A stretch of 64,000 nt of DNA from an uncultured bacterium (GTDB taxonomy: Bacteria > Desulfobacterota > Syntrophorhabdia > Syntrophorhabdales > JANXAF01). The first letter of the stretch is position 1, and every line of letters starts with the position of its first letter. Of the stretch, positions 37,432 through 46,112 are shown piece by piece. Made by a program: the position numbers and the translations under genes. The notes under the pieces were generated by a model. The model saw only the letters and a list, made by a program, of their open reading frames with translations, ran no database searches and was not told the origin of the DNA. Location of the stretch: NCBI GenBank assembly GCA_938084905.1, contig CALKEQ010000004.1:62001-126000 (forward strand). Direction: 5' to 3'.

Positions 37432-39297
37432 ATGGATACCTTCGATGTAATAGTCGTAGGAGCAGGACATGCGGGATGTGAAGCGGCTCTTGCCGCTTCC
37501 AGGATGGGAATGAAGACACTCCTTCTCACCATGAACCTCGATCGCATAGCCTACATGTCGTGTAACCCGGCAGTTGGTGGTCTTGGGAAAAGCCATCTTG
37601 TTAAGGAGATAGACGCATTGGACGGCGAAATGGCTTTAAACACGGACAGAGCTGGAATACAGTTTAGGGTTTTAAACGTAAGGAAGGGACCGGCTGTAAG
37701 GGCAACGAGGGTGCAGGCGGATAAGGCAAGATACTCTCTTTTGATGAAAAAGAGACTTGAAATTCAGAAGAACCTATACATAAGGCAGTCTACAGTTGAG
37801 AGGCTACTTGTTGATGATAGAAGGGAGGTCAGAGGGGTTGAAACTTCTTGGGATGAGAAGTTTTATGCGAAGGCTGTAATTCTTACAACTGGAACCTTTC
37901 TAAACGGGCTTATTCACATAGGTCTTTTAAACTTTCATGCAGGAAGAATGGGAGATGCGCCATCTATCGGACTGTCCGAAAATTTGAAAAAACTTGGATT
38001 CAAAATGGGGCGCTTAAAAACTGGTACATGCCCCAGACTTGATGGAAGAACTATAGACTTTTCCCAGATGGAGATACAACCTAGCGACGACCCTCCGAAA
38101 CCTTTCTCTTACATGACTGAAAGGATAGATAACCCTTTAGTTCCATGTTATCTTACGTACACAAATGAAAAGACACACGAGGTAATAAGATCTAATCTCG
38201 ACAGATCACCCCTTTACACTGGAAAGATAAAGGGAATAGGAGTTAGATACTGTCCGTCAATTGAGGATAAGGTCATTCGATTTTCCGACAAGGATAGACA
38301 TCGAATATTTTTAGAGCCGGAGGGCTTAGACACTAACGAGTACTATCCAAATGGTCTCTCAACAAGTCTCCCGCTAGATATCCAGGTGAAAATGCTCAAG
38401 ACCATACCAGGCTTGGAAAATGTCCGTATCACAAGGCCAGGATACGCTATAGAGTACGACTTTGCAGATCCTACCCAGCTTTACCCAACTCTTGAAACAA
38501 AACTCATAAAAAATCTCTTCTTTGCAGGCCAAATAAATGGAACTACAGGATACGAGGAGGCAGCGGCTCAGGGTCTTCTAGCAGGCATAAACGCATCATT
38601 GAAAATAAGGGGTGAGGATCCCCTCATTTTGGGTCGTGATGAGGCATACATTGGAGTACTTGTAGACGATTTGGTAAGCAAGGGGACTGATGAGCCTTAC
38701 AGAATGTTCACATCAAGGGCAGAGTACAGACTCATCCTGAGGGAAGATAACGCCGATCTGAGACTGACGGAGAAGGGCAAAAAAATTGGTGTGGTTGGAG
38801 AGGAAAGATATAAGAGGCTACAAAGAAAAAAAAAGGAGATAGAGAATCTCAAAGAAATGTTGAGAAACGTGACTTTAAGGCCAGAAGGTTCAATAAGAGA
38901 TATCCTTATGAGGTATGGTATTGAACCGGCAGAGAGGCAGGTAACCCTCGAGGAACTTTTGAAAAAACCGGAAATAAATATGGAACTGTTAAAAGATGTT
39001 GAATGGAGGCTCAAAAATTTTCCAGAGGACGTTCTCACAAATGTGGAGCTGGATGTAAAATACGAGGGATACATAAAGAGACAGGCTGAGATGATAGAAA
39101 AGATGAGAAAATTGGAAGAAAAAAAGATTCCACAGAATCTGGACTTTTCGTCAATTCCTGGACTTTCACGGGAGGTTGTAGAGAAACTGGAAAAGTTTAG
39201 ACCTTTAACCCTTGGACAGGCATCCCGTATTCCCGGAGTTACCCCTTCCTCTATCGTGGCAATTACCGTCCACCTAAAAAAAATGGGCTTTCTTTAA
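37432..39297 (+). CDS. mnmG: tRNA uridine-5-carboxymethylaminomethyl synthase MnmG (GidA)
   Basis: 621 residues. The FAD-binding N-terminus reads [19 protein letters not shown]. Other family blocks include [23 protein letters not shown] and [11 protein letters not shown], then [17 protein letters not shown]. With MnmE it installs the cmnm5 group on U34 of several tRNAs. ATG 37432 is taken as start; a TTG inside carB is less likely. Its 3' end converges on the selenoprotein genes with only 5 bp between the stops. Confidence 0.97.
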   Translation: MDTFDVIVVGAGHAGCEAALAASRMGMKTLLLTMNLDRIAYMSCNPAVGGLGKSHLVKEIDALDGEMALNTDRAGIQFRVLNVRKGPAVRATRVQADKARYSLLMKKRLEIQKNLYIRQSTVERLLVDDRREVRGVETSWDEKFYAKAVILTTGTFLNGLIHIGLLNFHAGRMGDAPSIGLSENLKKLGFKMGRLKTGTCPRLDGRTIDFSQMEIQPSDDPPKPFSYMTERIDNPLVPCYLTYTNEKTHEVIRSNLDRSPLYTGKIKGIGVRYCPSIEDKVIRFSDKDRHRIFLEPEGLDTNEYYPNGLSTSLPLDIQVKMLKTIPGLENVRITRPGYAIEYDFADPTQLYPTLETKLIKNLFFAGQINGTTGYEEAAAQGLLAGINASLKIRGEDPLILGRDEAYIGVLVDDLVSKGTDEPYRMFTSRAEYRLILREDNADLRLTEKGKKIGVVGEERYKRLQRKKKEIENLKEMLRNVTLRPEGSIRDILMRYGIEPAERQVTLEELLKKPEINMELLKDVEWRLKNFPEDVLTNVELDVKYEGYIKRQAEMIEKMRKLEEKKIPQNLDFSSIPGLSREVVEKLEKFRPLTLGQASRIPGVTPSSIVAITVHLKKMGFL

Positions 39298-39302
39298 TTA
39301 GG

Positions 39303-39605
39303 CTATGAGCAACAACCGCCACATTGAGGAAGGCTCGACCTTATCAAAAAACCTTCCCCGCTTAATCCCTTCACGTAATCTATATGGATTGGTTTTGCGC
39401 TTTCGTATAGATCCTTTTCAACAACAAAAATAACCCCGCCATTTTCAAAGGAAATGTCTCCCTCTTTTGGCTCATCCAGAGCCATCCTAAGACTAGGACC
39501 ACTTCATGCGTGCTGTAAGAAGATCCTAACAGCAGTTTCACTTCCTTCACTTGCTTTTAAGTAAGATCTTAACGCTTCTAGTGCTTTCTCTGTTACTTGT
39601 ATCAT
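39303..39605 (-). CDS. IscA/HesB-like selenoprotein (in-frame UGA read as Sec)
   Basis: The frame from ATG 39605 to TAG 39303 is 100 codons with one in-frame TGA at codon 34 (39506-39504). Translated with TGA as U it starts MIQVTEKALEALRSYLK, has HAUSGPSLRMALDEPKEGD across the TGA, and ends with QCGGCCS. U34 and C98 are 64 apart, the spacing of the first and last Fe-S ligands in IscA (C35 and C99), so Sec replaces the first ligand. HesB-like selenoproteins with USGP motifs are an established family. A stem-loop at 39468-39484 (25 nt after the TGA) fits a bacterial SECIS. The AGGAG ribosome-binding site fits ATG 39605. A caller that treats TGA as stop would report only a 60-residue fragment from 39485. 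Confidence 0.9.
39468..39484 (-). promoter_or_regulatory. Putative SECIS stem-loop of the IscA/HesB-like selenoprotein mRNA
   Basis: On the minus strand TGGCTC-TGGAT-GAGCCA forms a 6-bp stem and 5-nt loop with G at loop position 2. The loop begins 25 nt after the UGA. This meets the published pattern for bacterial SECIS elements (small loop with G in the first two positions, about 16-37 nt from the UGA). An adjoining stem (39485-39498, loop GTCT) could stack on it. Confidence 0.6.
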
Positions 39606-39618
39606 GTCTCCTCCCATT

Positions 39619-39921
39619 TTACTTCTCTTTCTCCTTCAAAAATTCCCTGTACTTTTCAAGCATCAGCGAAGAGTACTCCCTTTTCGCCTCATCTGACTCG
39701 GGAATGTAATTTCCGTAACTTTCAATCATTGACAGAATTTCTCCTGCCAGGTTCTTTTCCGGTTTTAACCCACTCTTATAGAGTTCTTCAAATACCTCTT
39801 TTAGCCCGTAGAGACCTACCTTTGTTCCGTCGGGAAACTCGATGGTCTGCCAGCTTACAGCTGGCCTTCCCTCTTCACCTCAGTCAATTCAACCGATTGT
39901 TGGAAGTTGAATGTAGGGCAT
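39619..39921 (-). CDS. Unrecognised small selenoprotein with U-x-x-U motif (two in-frame UGA codons)
   Basis: From ATG 39921 to TAA 39619 the frame is 100 codons and contains two in-frame TGA codons, 11 (39891-39889) and 14 (39882-39880), and no other stop. With TGA read as U, the N-terminus is MPYIQLPTIGUIDUGEEG, giving a U-x-x-U motif that corresponds to C-x-x-C of thiol redox or metal-binding proteins. The rest (EFPDGTKVGLYGLKEVFEEL, NYIPESDEAKREYSSLML) is an ordinary helix-rich sequence with no Cys. A SECIS-like hairpin follows at 39849-39865. The gene is 13 bp upstream of the IscA/HesB-like selenoprotein gene on the same strand. I do not recognise the family. Function is unknown; redox or Se/Fe-S handling is an inference. 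Confidence 0.8.
39849..39865 (-). promoter_or_regulatory. Putative SECIS stem-loop of the U-x-x-U protein mRNA
   Basis: On the minus strand GCCAGCT-GTA-AGCTGGC is a perfect 7-bp stem with a 3-nt loop starting with G and U. The loop begins 21 nt after the second UGA and 30 nt after the first, so one element could serve both under the usual 16-37 nt rule. Confidence 0.65.
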
Positions 39922-39976
39922 TTTCGTTTCTCTTCCGATTTTAGCACGAAAGAGATGAGGAAGGCAACGTTTTTTG

Positions 39977-40005
39977 TTGACATGGTAGTCGGTACATAAT
40001 ATTTT
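39977..40005 (+). promoter_or_regulatory. Putative sigma70 promoter of the TAXI-TRAP operon
   Basis: TTGACA (39977-39982), a 17-bp spacer and TATTTT (40000-40005). The expected start near 40012 leaves about 20 nt containing an AAAGGGGG ribosome-binding site ahead of ATG 40033. Confidence 0.55.
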
Positions 40006-40032
40006 TGTAAAAAAGGGAAAGGGGGTATGGCT

Positions 40033-41010
40033 ATGAGAAAATTTTTGGTAATTCTTGCAGCACTTTTCTTCTTGGTTGGTCTTGCCCTTCCGGCTCTATC
40101 CCAGGAGAAGAAAGGGTGGCCACTAAAAGGGGTAACAATAGGAGCAGCACCTGTTGGAGGCGTTTATTACGTGTGGGCGGGAGGTCCTGCAAAGATTCTA
40201 ACGGAAAAGATGGGTATACCAGCCTCTGTTGAGTCAACAGGAGGACCAGTTCACAATACTCAGCTCGTTGACAAAAACGAATTACACTTTGGAATGGTAA
40301 CGGCTGCTCCAGTCTACGAAGGATGGACAGGCACAGGCTGGGCAAAGGGAAAAAAACATCAGAATGTAAGGGTTGTCTTTCCCATGTACACCACCTATTT
40401 CCACATGTACGCTTTGAAAAAGAGCGGGATCAAAAGTATAAAGGATCTGGATGGTAAAATCGTTGGTACAGGTCCAGTGGGTGGAACTCCGGCAACTTAC
40501 TGGCCCATGATACTCGAAGAGGCTGGAGTCAAGCCGAAAAGGATAGTGAATGCCTCATCATCAGACCTAGATAACCAGCTGAAGGATGGTCTTATCCATG
40601 CAAATGCTCAATCCGTTGGACTACCGTGGGGCCTTATACTTTCGACTGAGACAACACACGAAATTGTCGTTTTGGGTGTTGAAGATGATATCGCAACAAG
40701 ATTCATAAGCAAGCATCCTTACTTCTCTAAAGGAATAATTCCAAAGGGGACTTACAAAAGTGCTCCTTATGACATCCCAACAGTCACTGTTTGGAACTTC
40801 ATGATAACTCATAAGGATATGCCAGCTGACTTCATTTATGAGTTCACGAAGCAGATTTTCAAAAATAAGGACATTTTGGTCAGTGTCCACAAATCAGCTC
40901 AGGAGGTAGAACCGAAGAACGTCCTTTACTCACCAATCCCACTCCACCCTGGAGCTATAAAATACTACGAGGAAATAGGGCTTAAGATTCCTAAAGAGCT
41001 TAGGCCTTAA
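40033..41010 (+). CDS. TAXI family TRAP transporter solute-binding protein
   Basis: 325 residues: a signal peptide (RKFLVILAALFFLVGLALPALS) and a TAXI-type binding protein with GAAPVGGVYYVWAGGPAKIL, YALKKSGIKSIKDLDGKIVG and TGPVGGTPATYWPM. TAXI proteins feed organic acids or other solutes to a fused TRAP permease, which is the next gene. ATG 40033 sits 7 nt after GGGGG; ATG 40027 is too close to it. The ligand is not identifiable; dicarboxylates or glutamate-like compounds are common for the family. Confidence 0.93.
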   Translation: MRKFLVILAALFFLVGLALPALSQEKKGWPLKGVTIGAAPVGGVYYVWAGGPAKILTEKMGIPASVESTGGPVHNTQLVDKNELHFGMVTAAPVYEGWTGTGWAKGKKHQNVRVVFPMYTTYFHMYALKKSGIKSIKDLDGKIVGTGPVGGTPATYWPMILEEAGVKPKRIVNASSSDLDNQLKDGLIHANAQSVGLPWGLILSTETTHEIVVLGVEDDIATRFISKHPYFSKGIIPKGTYKSAPYDIPTVTVWNFMITHKDMPADFIYEFTKQIFKNKDILVSVHKSAQEVEPKNVLYSPIPLHPGAIKYYEEIGLKIPKELRP

Positions 41011-41064
41011 AATGGAGGAGGAGCCGGGCTGGAAAGAAAAGCGGATCTGTCGGGAACAAAGGAG

Positions 41065-42972
41065 GTGGAGCTTTCTAGGACTCGGGAGTTCGGAAGAGCT
41101 GGATCTTTAATCATCTACATTTCTGGTGCAGTCTGCTCCATCCTTCACCTTTACTTCCTGCTTATAAGTCCCATTGACCCCTGGTTCTTCAGGGGAATGC
41201 ATCTCGTTTTTCTATCCTTCCTCTGTTTTTTGCTGTACCCAGGGTGGAAAAAAGCAAGAGATAGGGTCCATCCCGTAGATTACATACTCATATCCATGAC
41301 TGTTATTCCTTACTTTTACATGATTGTAAATTTCGATGAGTGGATCTACAGAGTCGGGGTTAGTCCTACAAAATGGGACACGGTTATTTCCCTTATGTTT
41401 GTTATTGCCGTACTTGAGATGACAAGAAGAACAACTGGACTCGCCCTCTCCATAATTGCAATTCTATTCATTCTATACGGATACTTCGGTAAGTACTTGC
41501 CCGGTCTTCTTTATCACAAGGGGTACAGCTGGCCAAGGATACTTACCTACCTTTTTAGTCTTGACGGAATCTTAGGCCTTCCAATCTTCGTTTCTGCTTC
41601 CTACGTTTATATATTCGTTATATTCGGTTCGTTTTTAAAGGCATCTGGCGTTGGAGACTATTTTATAAAATTCGCAAATGCAATGGTCGGATGGGCAAGG
41701 GGAGGTCCGGCTAAGGTTGCAGTCATATCTAGTTCTCTATTTGGAACAGTCTCTGGTAGTTCTGCTGCGAATGTGGTAGGTACAGGGAGTTTTACCATAC
41801 CCATGATGAAGAGCATGGGATACAAGCCGCATTTTGCTGGAGCTGTTGAGGCTGTCGCCTCAACCGGAGGTCAGATCATGCCTCCTGTTATGGGAGCAGG
41901 CGCCTTTTTGATGGCTGAAATACTCGGCATTCCGTACGTTAAAGTACTCCTTGCAGCCATCTTGCCAGCAGTCCTTTACTACATGGCAGTTTACTTCATG
42001 GTTGACTTTGAAGCTGCCAAAACTGGACTTGAAGGCTTGCCTAAGGATAAACTTCCAGATAGGAAGGAGACCCTCAAAGAGTTATACATGTTTGCGCCTC
42101 TTGCCGTTCTTGTTTACTTTTTGGCAGTTCAGCTCGCATCAATAATAAAGGCTGGAACAATGGCTTTAGTCTCCTCTATAATTGTAAGCTGGACAAAAAG
42201 AGAGAGGGCAATGGGAATTAAAAAGGTCATAGATGCTCTAGCAGGAGGGGCAAAGGGCGCAATAGAGATGGCGGGTACCTGTGCTGCTGCAGGAATAGTT
42301 ATTGGAATCATTTCACAGACTGGGGTCGGTCTCAAGTTTGCGAGTATACTTCTGAGCGTTTCTGAAAAATCTCTTGCTCTCGCACTTTTCCTCTCAATGG
42401 TAGTAGCCATAATTCTCGGTATGGGGATGCCCACAACCGCGGCATACGCAATATGCGCTGCTGTCATAACAACGGGACTTATTAAACTTGGCGCATTACC
42501 AATCGCCGCTCATCTATTCGTTTTTTATTTTGCTTGCATATCTGCAATCACCCCTCCCGTTGCTTTAGCGGCCTATGCGGGCGCAGCTATAGCAAAAGCC
42601 CATCCCAACCAGGTAGGCTTTACAGCTATGAAACTTGGTGCGGCAGCTTTTATCGTTCCTTATATGTTTGTTTTTAATCCGGCCTTGATCTTGATAGGAA
42701 CCTTAAAAGATGTTGCCTTAGTTTCAATCACGTCAGTTGTTGGAGCCTATGCCCTCGCATGCGCAATGCAGGGTTACTTTATAGGGAGGATTTTGCCCTT
42801 CTACTTTCGTATTCCCCTCTTTGCCTCGGCAATTTTTCTCATAAAGCCTGGCCTCTACACAGATGTGGCAGGATTTGCCCTTCTTGCATCTTTGGCCTTA
42901 CTTGTGAAATTTAAATCTAAAAAAGACCATGTTAGAGATCGAAGCCCAGGTAGAAAAAATAACGTTCCGTAA
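41065..42972 (+). CDS. TRAP transporter permease, fused 4TM-12TM type
   Basis: 635 residues with many membrane helices. The large DctM-like domain has SSLFGTVSGSSAANVVGTGSFTIPMMK, GGQIMPPVMGAGAFLMAEI and GMGMPTTAAYAICAAVITTG. The N-terminal helices correspond to the small DctQ-like subunit. Together with the TAXI protein it imports a solute with Na+ or H+. The start is a problem. GTG 41065 abuts a GGAG sequence, while a CTG at 41029 has GGAGGAGG at ideal distance. The 3' end overlaps recD2 by 44 nt. Confidence 0.9.
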   Translation: MELSRTREFGRAGSLIIYISGAVCSILHLYFLLISPIDPWFFRGMHLVFLSFLCFLLYPGWKKARDRVHPVDYILISMTVIPYFYMIVNFDEWIYRVGVSPTKWDTVISLMFVIAVLEMTRRTTGLALSIIAILFILYGYFGKYLPGLLYHKGYSWPRILTYLFSLDGILGLPIFVSASYVYIFVIFGSFLKASGVGDYFIKFANAMVGWARGGPAKVAVISSSLFGTVSGSSAANVVGTGSFTIPMMKSMGYKPHFAGAVEAVASTGGQIMPPVMGAGAFLMAEILGIPYVKVLLAAILPAVLYYMAVYFMVDFEAAKTGLEGLPKDKLPDRKETLKELYMFAPLAVLVYFLAVQLASIIKAGTMALVSSIIVSWTKRERAMGIKKVIDALAGGAKGAIEMAGTCAAAGIVIGIISQTGVGLKFASILLSVSEKSLALALFLSMVVAIILGMGMPTTAAYAICAAVITTGLIKLGALPIAAHLFVFYFACISAITPPVALAAYAGAAIAKAHPNQVGFTAMKLGAAAFIVPYMFVFNPALILIGTLKDVALVSITSVVGAYALACAMQGYFIGRILPFYFRIPLFASAIFLIKPGLYTDVAGFALLASLALLVKFKSKKDHVRDRSPGRKNNVP

Positions 42973-45088
42973 CGAAGAGAACAATTACACTGTAGCAAAG
43001 CTGAGAGCAAAGGAAAAAAATTCCCTCTTTACGGCAGTTGGTTATATACCAGCTATTTCTCCGGGAGAGGTTTTAAGGATTAAAGGCTATTGGAAAACAC
43101 ACAAAATATACGGAGAGCAGTTCCATATAGTCTTCTGCGAGCATTCTACCCCTTCCAATGAGGAGGCAATAGAAAAGTACCTTGGTTCGGGGTTGATAAA
43201 AGGAATAGGACCTGAGATAGCGAAAAGAATAGTTGAAAGGTTCGGTAAAGGGACTATAAAGATCATATCTGAGAGCCCAGAGCTGTTAAAGGAGGTACCT
43301 GGTATAGGAGAGAAGAGGATTGAGATGATAAAAGGTGCGTGGGAAAGGAGTTCTGAAGAAAGGGAAATCCTCCTTTCTCTTCAGGGCTTGGGGATAAGTC
43401 CAAATTTGGCCCTCAAAATATACAGGCAGTACGGGAAGGACGCCATAACAACAGTTAAGAATAACCCCTTTCGCTTGGCAGAGGACATATACGGGGTCGG
43501 TTTTCTTACTGCTGATAAGATATCAAAAAAGTTGAATATCGAAAGGGACTCCCCTCTGAGGATTGAGGCTTGTATTCACTACATACTTAGAAAGGCATCT
43601 GAAGAGGGTCACGTTTACTGCCCCTTTGAACAACTTGTAAAGGAGGCATCCCATTTACTCGGAATTGAAGAACCTAAAGTGAGAGATGCTTTGGTTCGAC
43701 TTGGAGAATCAGGAAGTGTCGTGATCGACAGTTCCTTTGAGGACAAACCCGTATACATAAAGGCCCTTTATATGGCCGAAAAAGGTATATCTGAAAAAAT
43801 GAAAAAAATCGCAAGCTCCCGATGGCAGCTCGATCTTCTAAGGGAAAGTGTTTACGACCATATCCAGAAAAAACTCGGAATCAGATTCACAGAGGCCCAG
43901 TTACAGGCAATAAAGGCAGCATTGGAAAATAAAGTAGCTCTCATAACAGGTGGGCCGGGAACTGGAAAGACGACAATTATAAAAGGTATTGTGGAAGCTT
44001 ATCTTAGGCTTGGGAAAAGGGTTCTTCTCTGTGCGCCAACAGGCAGGGCTGCAAAAAAATTGGAGGAGTCAACGACCTACCCAGCACAGACGATTCACAG
44101 GCTCCTTGAGTACAATCCCCAGACTAAGAGTTTCAGAAGAAATGAGAGGTACCCGCTCCAGTGTGACCTGATTGTTGTAGACGAATCCTCAATGATAGAC
44201 ATAGTCCTAATGTACCAACTAATGAAGGCCATCCCAGAGGATGCAACTGTTGTATTCGTTGGCGATTGTGACCAACTTCCCTCTGTCGGCCCAGGGGCAG
44301 TCTTTAAAGATCTGATAGAGTCCAACTTTACATGTTGCGTAAGGCTCAAGGAGATATTCAGACAGTCGAAGGAAAGTCTCATCGTTATAAACGCACATAG
44401 AATAAACAGTGGGTTTATGCCAATATTCGAAAATAGAACGGGAAAAAAGGCAGATTTTCTCTTTTACAACAGGGACAATCCGGATGCTGTTGTAAAGACT
44501 ATAGTTCAGCTGGTAAAATCCCACATTCCTTCCGAGTACGGAATCGAACCAGAGGAGATTCAGGTTTTGACCCCAATGTATAAGGGGGAGATGGGAGTGG
44601 CAAATTTAAACTCCGTGCTAAAAGATGTTATTAACCCACGAAGGGATGAGGGAGAGAAAAAGGGGTTCTCATTCAGAGTTGGTGACAAGGTGATTCAGAT
44701 GAGAAACAATTACGAGAAAGAGGTATTTAACGGAGATATAGGAAGGGTAACAGAGATAAATCCTCAACTTGAGGAGCTAAAAGTAGCATACGACACAAGG
44801 GAGGTAAGCTACTATTTCTCAGAACTAGACGAGATTACGCTTGCCTATGCCATCTCAATTCATAAGTCACAGGGTAGTGAATACGAGGCGGTCATAGTTC
44901 CAATTATGACCCATCATTACGTCCTTTTGCAACGAAATCTCATCTACACTGCTTTGACAAGGGCAAAAAGGCTGGCAGTCTTCATAGGGACAAAAAAAGC
45001 ACTTGCCATTGGGATCAAAAACAACAAACCAAAAAACAGGTACACTCTTCTCGCGGAGAGGCTGAAAAAAGAATTCTCAATCCCATAA
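42929..45088 (+). CDS. recD2: RecD2-type SF1B DNA helicase
   Basis: 719 residues. The N-terminal region has an OB-like start (EIEAQVEKITFRNEENNYTVAKL) and helix-hairpin-helix elements (GIGPEIAKRIVERFG, VPGIGEKRIEMIKGAW). The helicase core has Walker A GGPGTGKTT (about residue 340) and VVDESSM, with YAISIHKSQGSEYEAVIVPI in the C-terminal UvrD-like part. RecD2 unwinds 5'-3' in DNA repair and is found without RecBC. ATG 42929 lies inside the TRAP permease gene; the conserved N-terminus requires it, so the overlap is real although the functions are unrelated. Confidence 0.93.
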   Translation: MLEIEAQVEKITFRNEENNYTVAKLRAKEKNSLFTAVGYIPAISPGEVLRIKGYWKTHKIYGEQFHIVFCEHSTPSNEEAIEKYLGSGLIKGIGPEIAKRIVERFGKGTIKIISESPELLKEVPGIGEKRIEMIKGAWERSSEEREILLSLQGLGISPNLALKIYRQYGKDAITTVKNNPFRLAEDIYGVGFLTADKISKKLNIERDSPLRIEACIHYILRKASEEGHVYCPFEQLVKEASHLLGIEEPKVRDALVRLGESGSVVIDSSFEDKPVYIKALYMAEKGISEKMKKIASSRWQLDLLRESVYDHIQKKLGIRFTEAQLQAIKAALENKVALITGGPGTGKTTIIKGIVEAYLRLGKRVLLCAPTGRAAKKLEESTTYPAQTIHRLLEYNPQTKSFRRNERYPLQCDLIVVDESSMIDIVLMYQLMKAIPEDATVVFVGDCDQLPSVGPGAVFKDLIESNFTCCVRLKEIFRQSKESLIVINAHRINSGFMPIFENRTGKKADFLFYNRDNPDAVVKTIVQLVKSHIPSEYGIEPEEIQVLTPMYKGEMGVANLNSVLKDVINPRRDEGEKKGFSFRVGDKVIQMRNNYEKEVFNGDIGRVTEINPQLEELKVAYDTREVSYYFSELDEITLAYAISIHKSQGSEYEAVIVPIMTHHYVLLQRNLIYTALTRAKRLAVFIGTKKALAIGIKNNKPKNRYTLLAERLKKEFSIP

Positions 45089-45092
45089 AGTA

Positions 45093-46112
45093 ATGATGGA
45101 ACCCTTTTTCGATTTAACTCTCAAAGAACTTGAGCTTCTCCTTGGGGCCTGCGGAAATGAAAGGTACAGGGCAAAGCAACTGTTCAAGTGGGTTTACGGT
45201 AAGTCCGTATTCGATTTTGATCTGATGACCGACATATCAAAGGGGCTAAGAAAACTCTTTAAAAGTATGCTCTATTTCAATTTTCTTTCCGTTGAAAGCA
45301 CGAAGCGATCTTGTGACGGCTCTGTTAAATTTGGATTTAAAACGGAGGATGGATACGTTGTTGAGTCTGTCCTTATGCCAGAAAAAGACAGAACAACACT
45401 TTGCGTCTCAACTCAAATTGGATGCAAAATGGGATGCAAATTCTGCGTAACAGGAAAAATTGGATTTATAAGGGATCTTACAGCAGGGGAGATCGTCTCA
45501 CAGTTAATGACTGTAAAGAGGTTAGTAGGTACAAAGATAACGAACGTTGTCTTCATGGGAATGGGAGAACCCTTAGACAACCTTAAAAATGTGATAAAGG
45601 CTATCGAGATTTTTGGCGATCCATTCGGTCTTAACTTGTCAAAGAGAAGGATAACCATCTCAACATCGGGTTTAGTCGATGCATTAAGAACCATACCTCA
45701 GAAATCTTGCGTAATTGCCATCTCTCTTAATGCGGCAGATGATGAAAAGAGGAATTACCTTATGCCGATTAACCGGATCTATCCCCTCCACGCAATCCTT
45801 GATTTTGCAAGGAACTACAAGCCAGATAAGAGAAGTCGTATCACATTTGAGTACGTTCTAATAGGAGATATAAACGACTCTCAAGAAGATGCTTTAAAGC
45901 TCGCAGATCTCCTCTCAGGTATAAGGTGTAAAATAAACCTAATTCCCTACAATGAATCACCTTATATACCCTTTAGGTCTCCTGAGGAGGCGAAAGTTTT
46001 TGCCTTCCAGAAGATCCTACTAAGAAAAGGATACACTGCAACAATTCGAAAGTCTAAGGGACAGGATATTTCGGCAGCCTGTGGTCAACTAGGTTCACAT
46101 TACCTGAGATAG
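45093..46112 (+). CDS. rlmN: Dual-specificity RNA methyltransferase RlmN
   Basis: 339 residues, radical SAM. The CxxxCxxC cluster motif is CKMGCKFC (residues about 111-118), and the N-terminal RYRAKQLFKWVYGK is typical. The C-terminal catalytic Cys is in SAACGQLG (about residue 330). RlmN methylates C2 of A2503 in 23S rRNA and A37 of some tRNAs. Two consecutive ATG codons (45093, 45096) could start it. The last 59 nt overlap the 3' end of hflX on the other strand, including the codon of the essential Cys. Confidence 0.96.
   Translation: MMEPFFDLTLKELELLLGACGNERYRAKQLFKWVYGKSVFDFDLMTDISKGLRKLFKSMLYFNFLSVESTKRSCDGSVKFGFKTEDGYVVESVLMPEKDRTTLCVSTQIGCKMGCKFCVTGKIGFIRDLTAGEIVSQLMTVKRLVGTKITNVVFMGMGEPLDNLKNVIKAIEIFGDPFGLNLSKRRITISTSGLVDALRTIPQKSCVIAISLNAADDEKRNYLMPINRIYPLHAILDFARNYKPDKRSRITFEYVLIGDINDSQEDALKLADLLSGIRCKINLIPYNESPYIPFRSPEEAKVFAFQKILLRKGYTATIRKSKGQDISAACGQLGSHYLR

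Noticed and set aside
39485-39498. A short perfect hairpin (TCCTA-GTCT-TAGGA on the minus strand) as the SECIS of the HesB-like gene
   Set aside because: Its loop begins only 10 nt after the UGA, too close for the usual bacterial SECIS range. The adjacent hairpin (39468-39484, 25 nt) fits better. The short hairpin may stack on it.
39303-39921. Both genes as ordinary pseudogenes with nonsense mutations
   Set aside because: All three interruptions are TGA and none is TAA or TAG. One lies exactly at the IscA ligand position and the other two form a C-x-x-C-like motif. The rest of both frames is intact, with good ribosome-binding sites and SECIS-like hairpins.
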